NCBI GenBank assembly: GCA_903929755.1
Contig: CAIYVZ010000024.1
Location: forward strand, 39,247-103,246
DNA: 64,000 nt
Source: an uncultured Acidobacteriia bacterium
Lineage (GTDB): Bacteria; Acidobacteriota; Terriglobia; Bryobacterales; Bryobacteraceae
Direction: 5' to 3'
Shown here: one piece after another, positions 63,520 through 64,000 of the stretch
Layout of the letters: every line of letters begins with the position of its first letter
How positions within the stretch are numbered: the first letter of the stretch is position 1
Translations under genes and position numbers: made by a program
The notes under the pieces: generated by a model
Databases searched by the model: none
What the model was told of the DNA's origin: nothing
The model's input: only the letters and a program-made list of their open reading frames with translations

Positions 63520-63688
63520 AAAAGTTTCCTCGCCAGCCAGTTTCGCACCCACGTCCCGCGCCGAGTCACGTCCAGCCCAGAATTATCTTCCGTATCTTAT
63601 CAATACTTTCCGAAGACCCCGCGGGCTTCTTCCACTCGCCACCTGCTAACTCTAAGGCGAAAAGGAACCACCACCGAAAGGAACCAAT

Positions 63689-64000
63689 ATGGACAAGTCC
63701 GCTATCTCTCACTCGCAGCTCCTCGCCAACATCGCGAACTCGATGCAATCCACAGGCCCCCGCACCGAAGAGGGGAAAGCCAAAGCCCGCTACAACGCGC
63801 GTCGCCACGGGCTAACGGGCCAGTTCTACGTCATGGACGATGACGACCGCCAGGCTTACCTCACCTTCGAAACCCGCCTATTCTCTGACCTGAAACCAGT
63901 CGGCCCCTGCGAAGAGCAACTCGCCGTCTCCATCGCGCAGGACCACTGGCGCATGAACCGCGCCAAAGGCATCGAATTCAATACCATGGGCCTCGCCCAC
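63689..64000 (+). CDS. conserved hypothetical protein, 3' end cut by window edge
   Basis: ATG 63689 has AAAGGA seven bases upstream. The visible 104 residues contain S-T-G-P-R-T-E-E-G-K-A-K-A-R-Y-N-A-R-R-H-G-L-T-G near the start, a segment shared by many acidobacterial and planctomycetal proteins of unknown function that appear in multiple copies per genome. The following part is helical and charged. The end lies beyond the window, so length and domains remain open. Confidence 0.8.
   Translation, partial: MDKSAISHSQLLANIANSMQSTGPRTEEGKAKARYNARRHGLTGQFYVMDDDDRQAYLTFETRLFSDLKPVGPCEEQLAVSIAQDHWRMNRAKGIEFNTMGLAH

Overview
The window looks like a chromosomal segment of an acidobacterium, probably the Bryobacterales/Solibacter side of Acidobacteriota. 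Supporting this are two very large Oar-like TonB-dependent receptors with an N-terminal carboxypeptidase-regulatory domain, a DUF1552 plus DUF1592-type cytochrome pair, relics of the soil-associated TIGR03435 family, a PEP-CTERM protein, and high GC with strongly C/G-ended codons. This placement is inference from gene content; no rRNA or tRNA gene was found.

Layout. 1-7272 (+): a respiratory molybdoenzyme operon of the type II DMSO-reductase kind: cytochrome c (cut by the window edge), Tat-exported catalytic subunit, four-cluster iron-sulfur subunit, haem-b lipoprotein, TorD-like chaperone, an unannotated 51-residue ORF and a MobB-like P-loop protein. 7444-12194: a defence and addiction island with a three-gene AbiE-type operon, a PIN toxin and partner that are both frameshifted, HigBA, and a 147-bp near-identical duplication of the start of the third abi gene. 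12142-13374: two broken genes at the island edge. 13442-21908 (-): multihaem cytochrome c, DUF1552, DUF1592 and an Oar-like receptor. 22082-28609 (-): sterol desaturase-like hydroxylase, polysaccharide deacetylase, beta-propeller lipoprotein and a second Oar-like receptor. 28685-30415 (+): gamma-glutamyltransferase, followed by a relic of a lipase-like gene.

30618-37883 is a cell-surface locus: an exported methyltransferase and a PEP-CTERM repeat protein (+) converge on a tight operon (-) of exosortase-like membrane protein, processive GT2, bactofilin-like protein and YaiO-like outer-membrane barrel, with a Tat-exported glycosidase-like gene beside it. 37954-53947 is mainly housekeeping: a lipase-like hydrolase, hemL, an oxidoreductase, a PpiC foldase, a decayed vapBC, an MFS transporter, yceH, rluB-scpB-scpA-hemD, mazEF, proS and an exported S9 peptidase. 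54480-63519 is accessory: a coiled-coil membrane protein, ACP-like and TIGR03435 relics, an FAD-oxidase/lectin-propeller fusion, vapBC, a DUF433 relic and a metallophosphatase. A partial conserved hypothetical gene closes the window.

The clearest themes are a molybdoenzyme whose metal-ligand positions differ from the textbook family, a high density of toxin-antitoxin loci (eight intact, frameshifted, lone or decayed), repeated gene relics that record rearrangement, and a terminator hairpin that encloses the start codon of the next gene.
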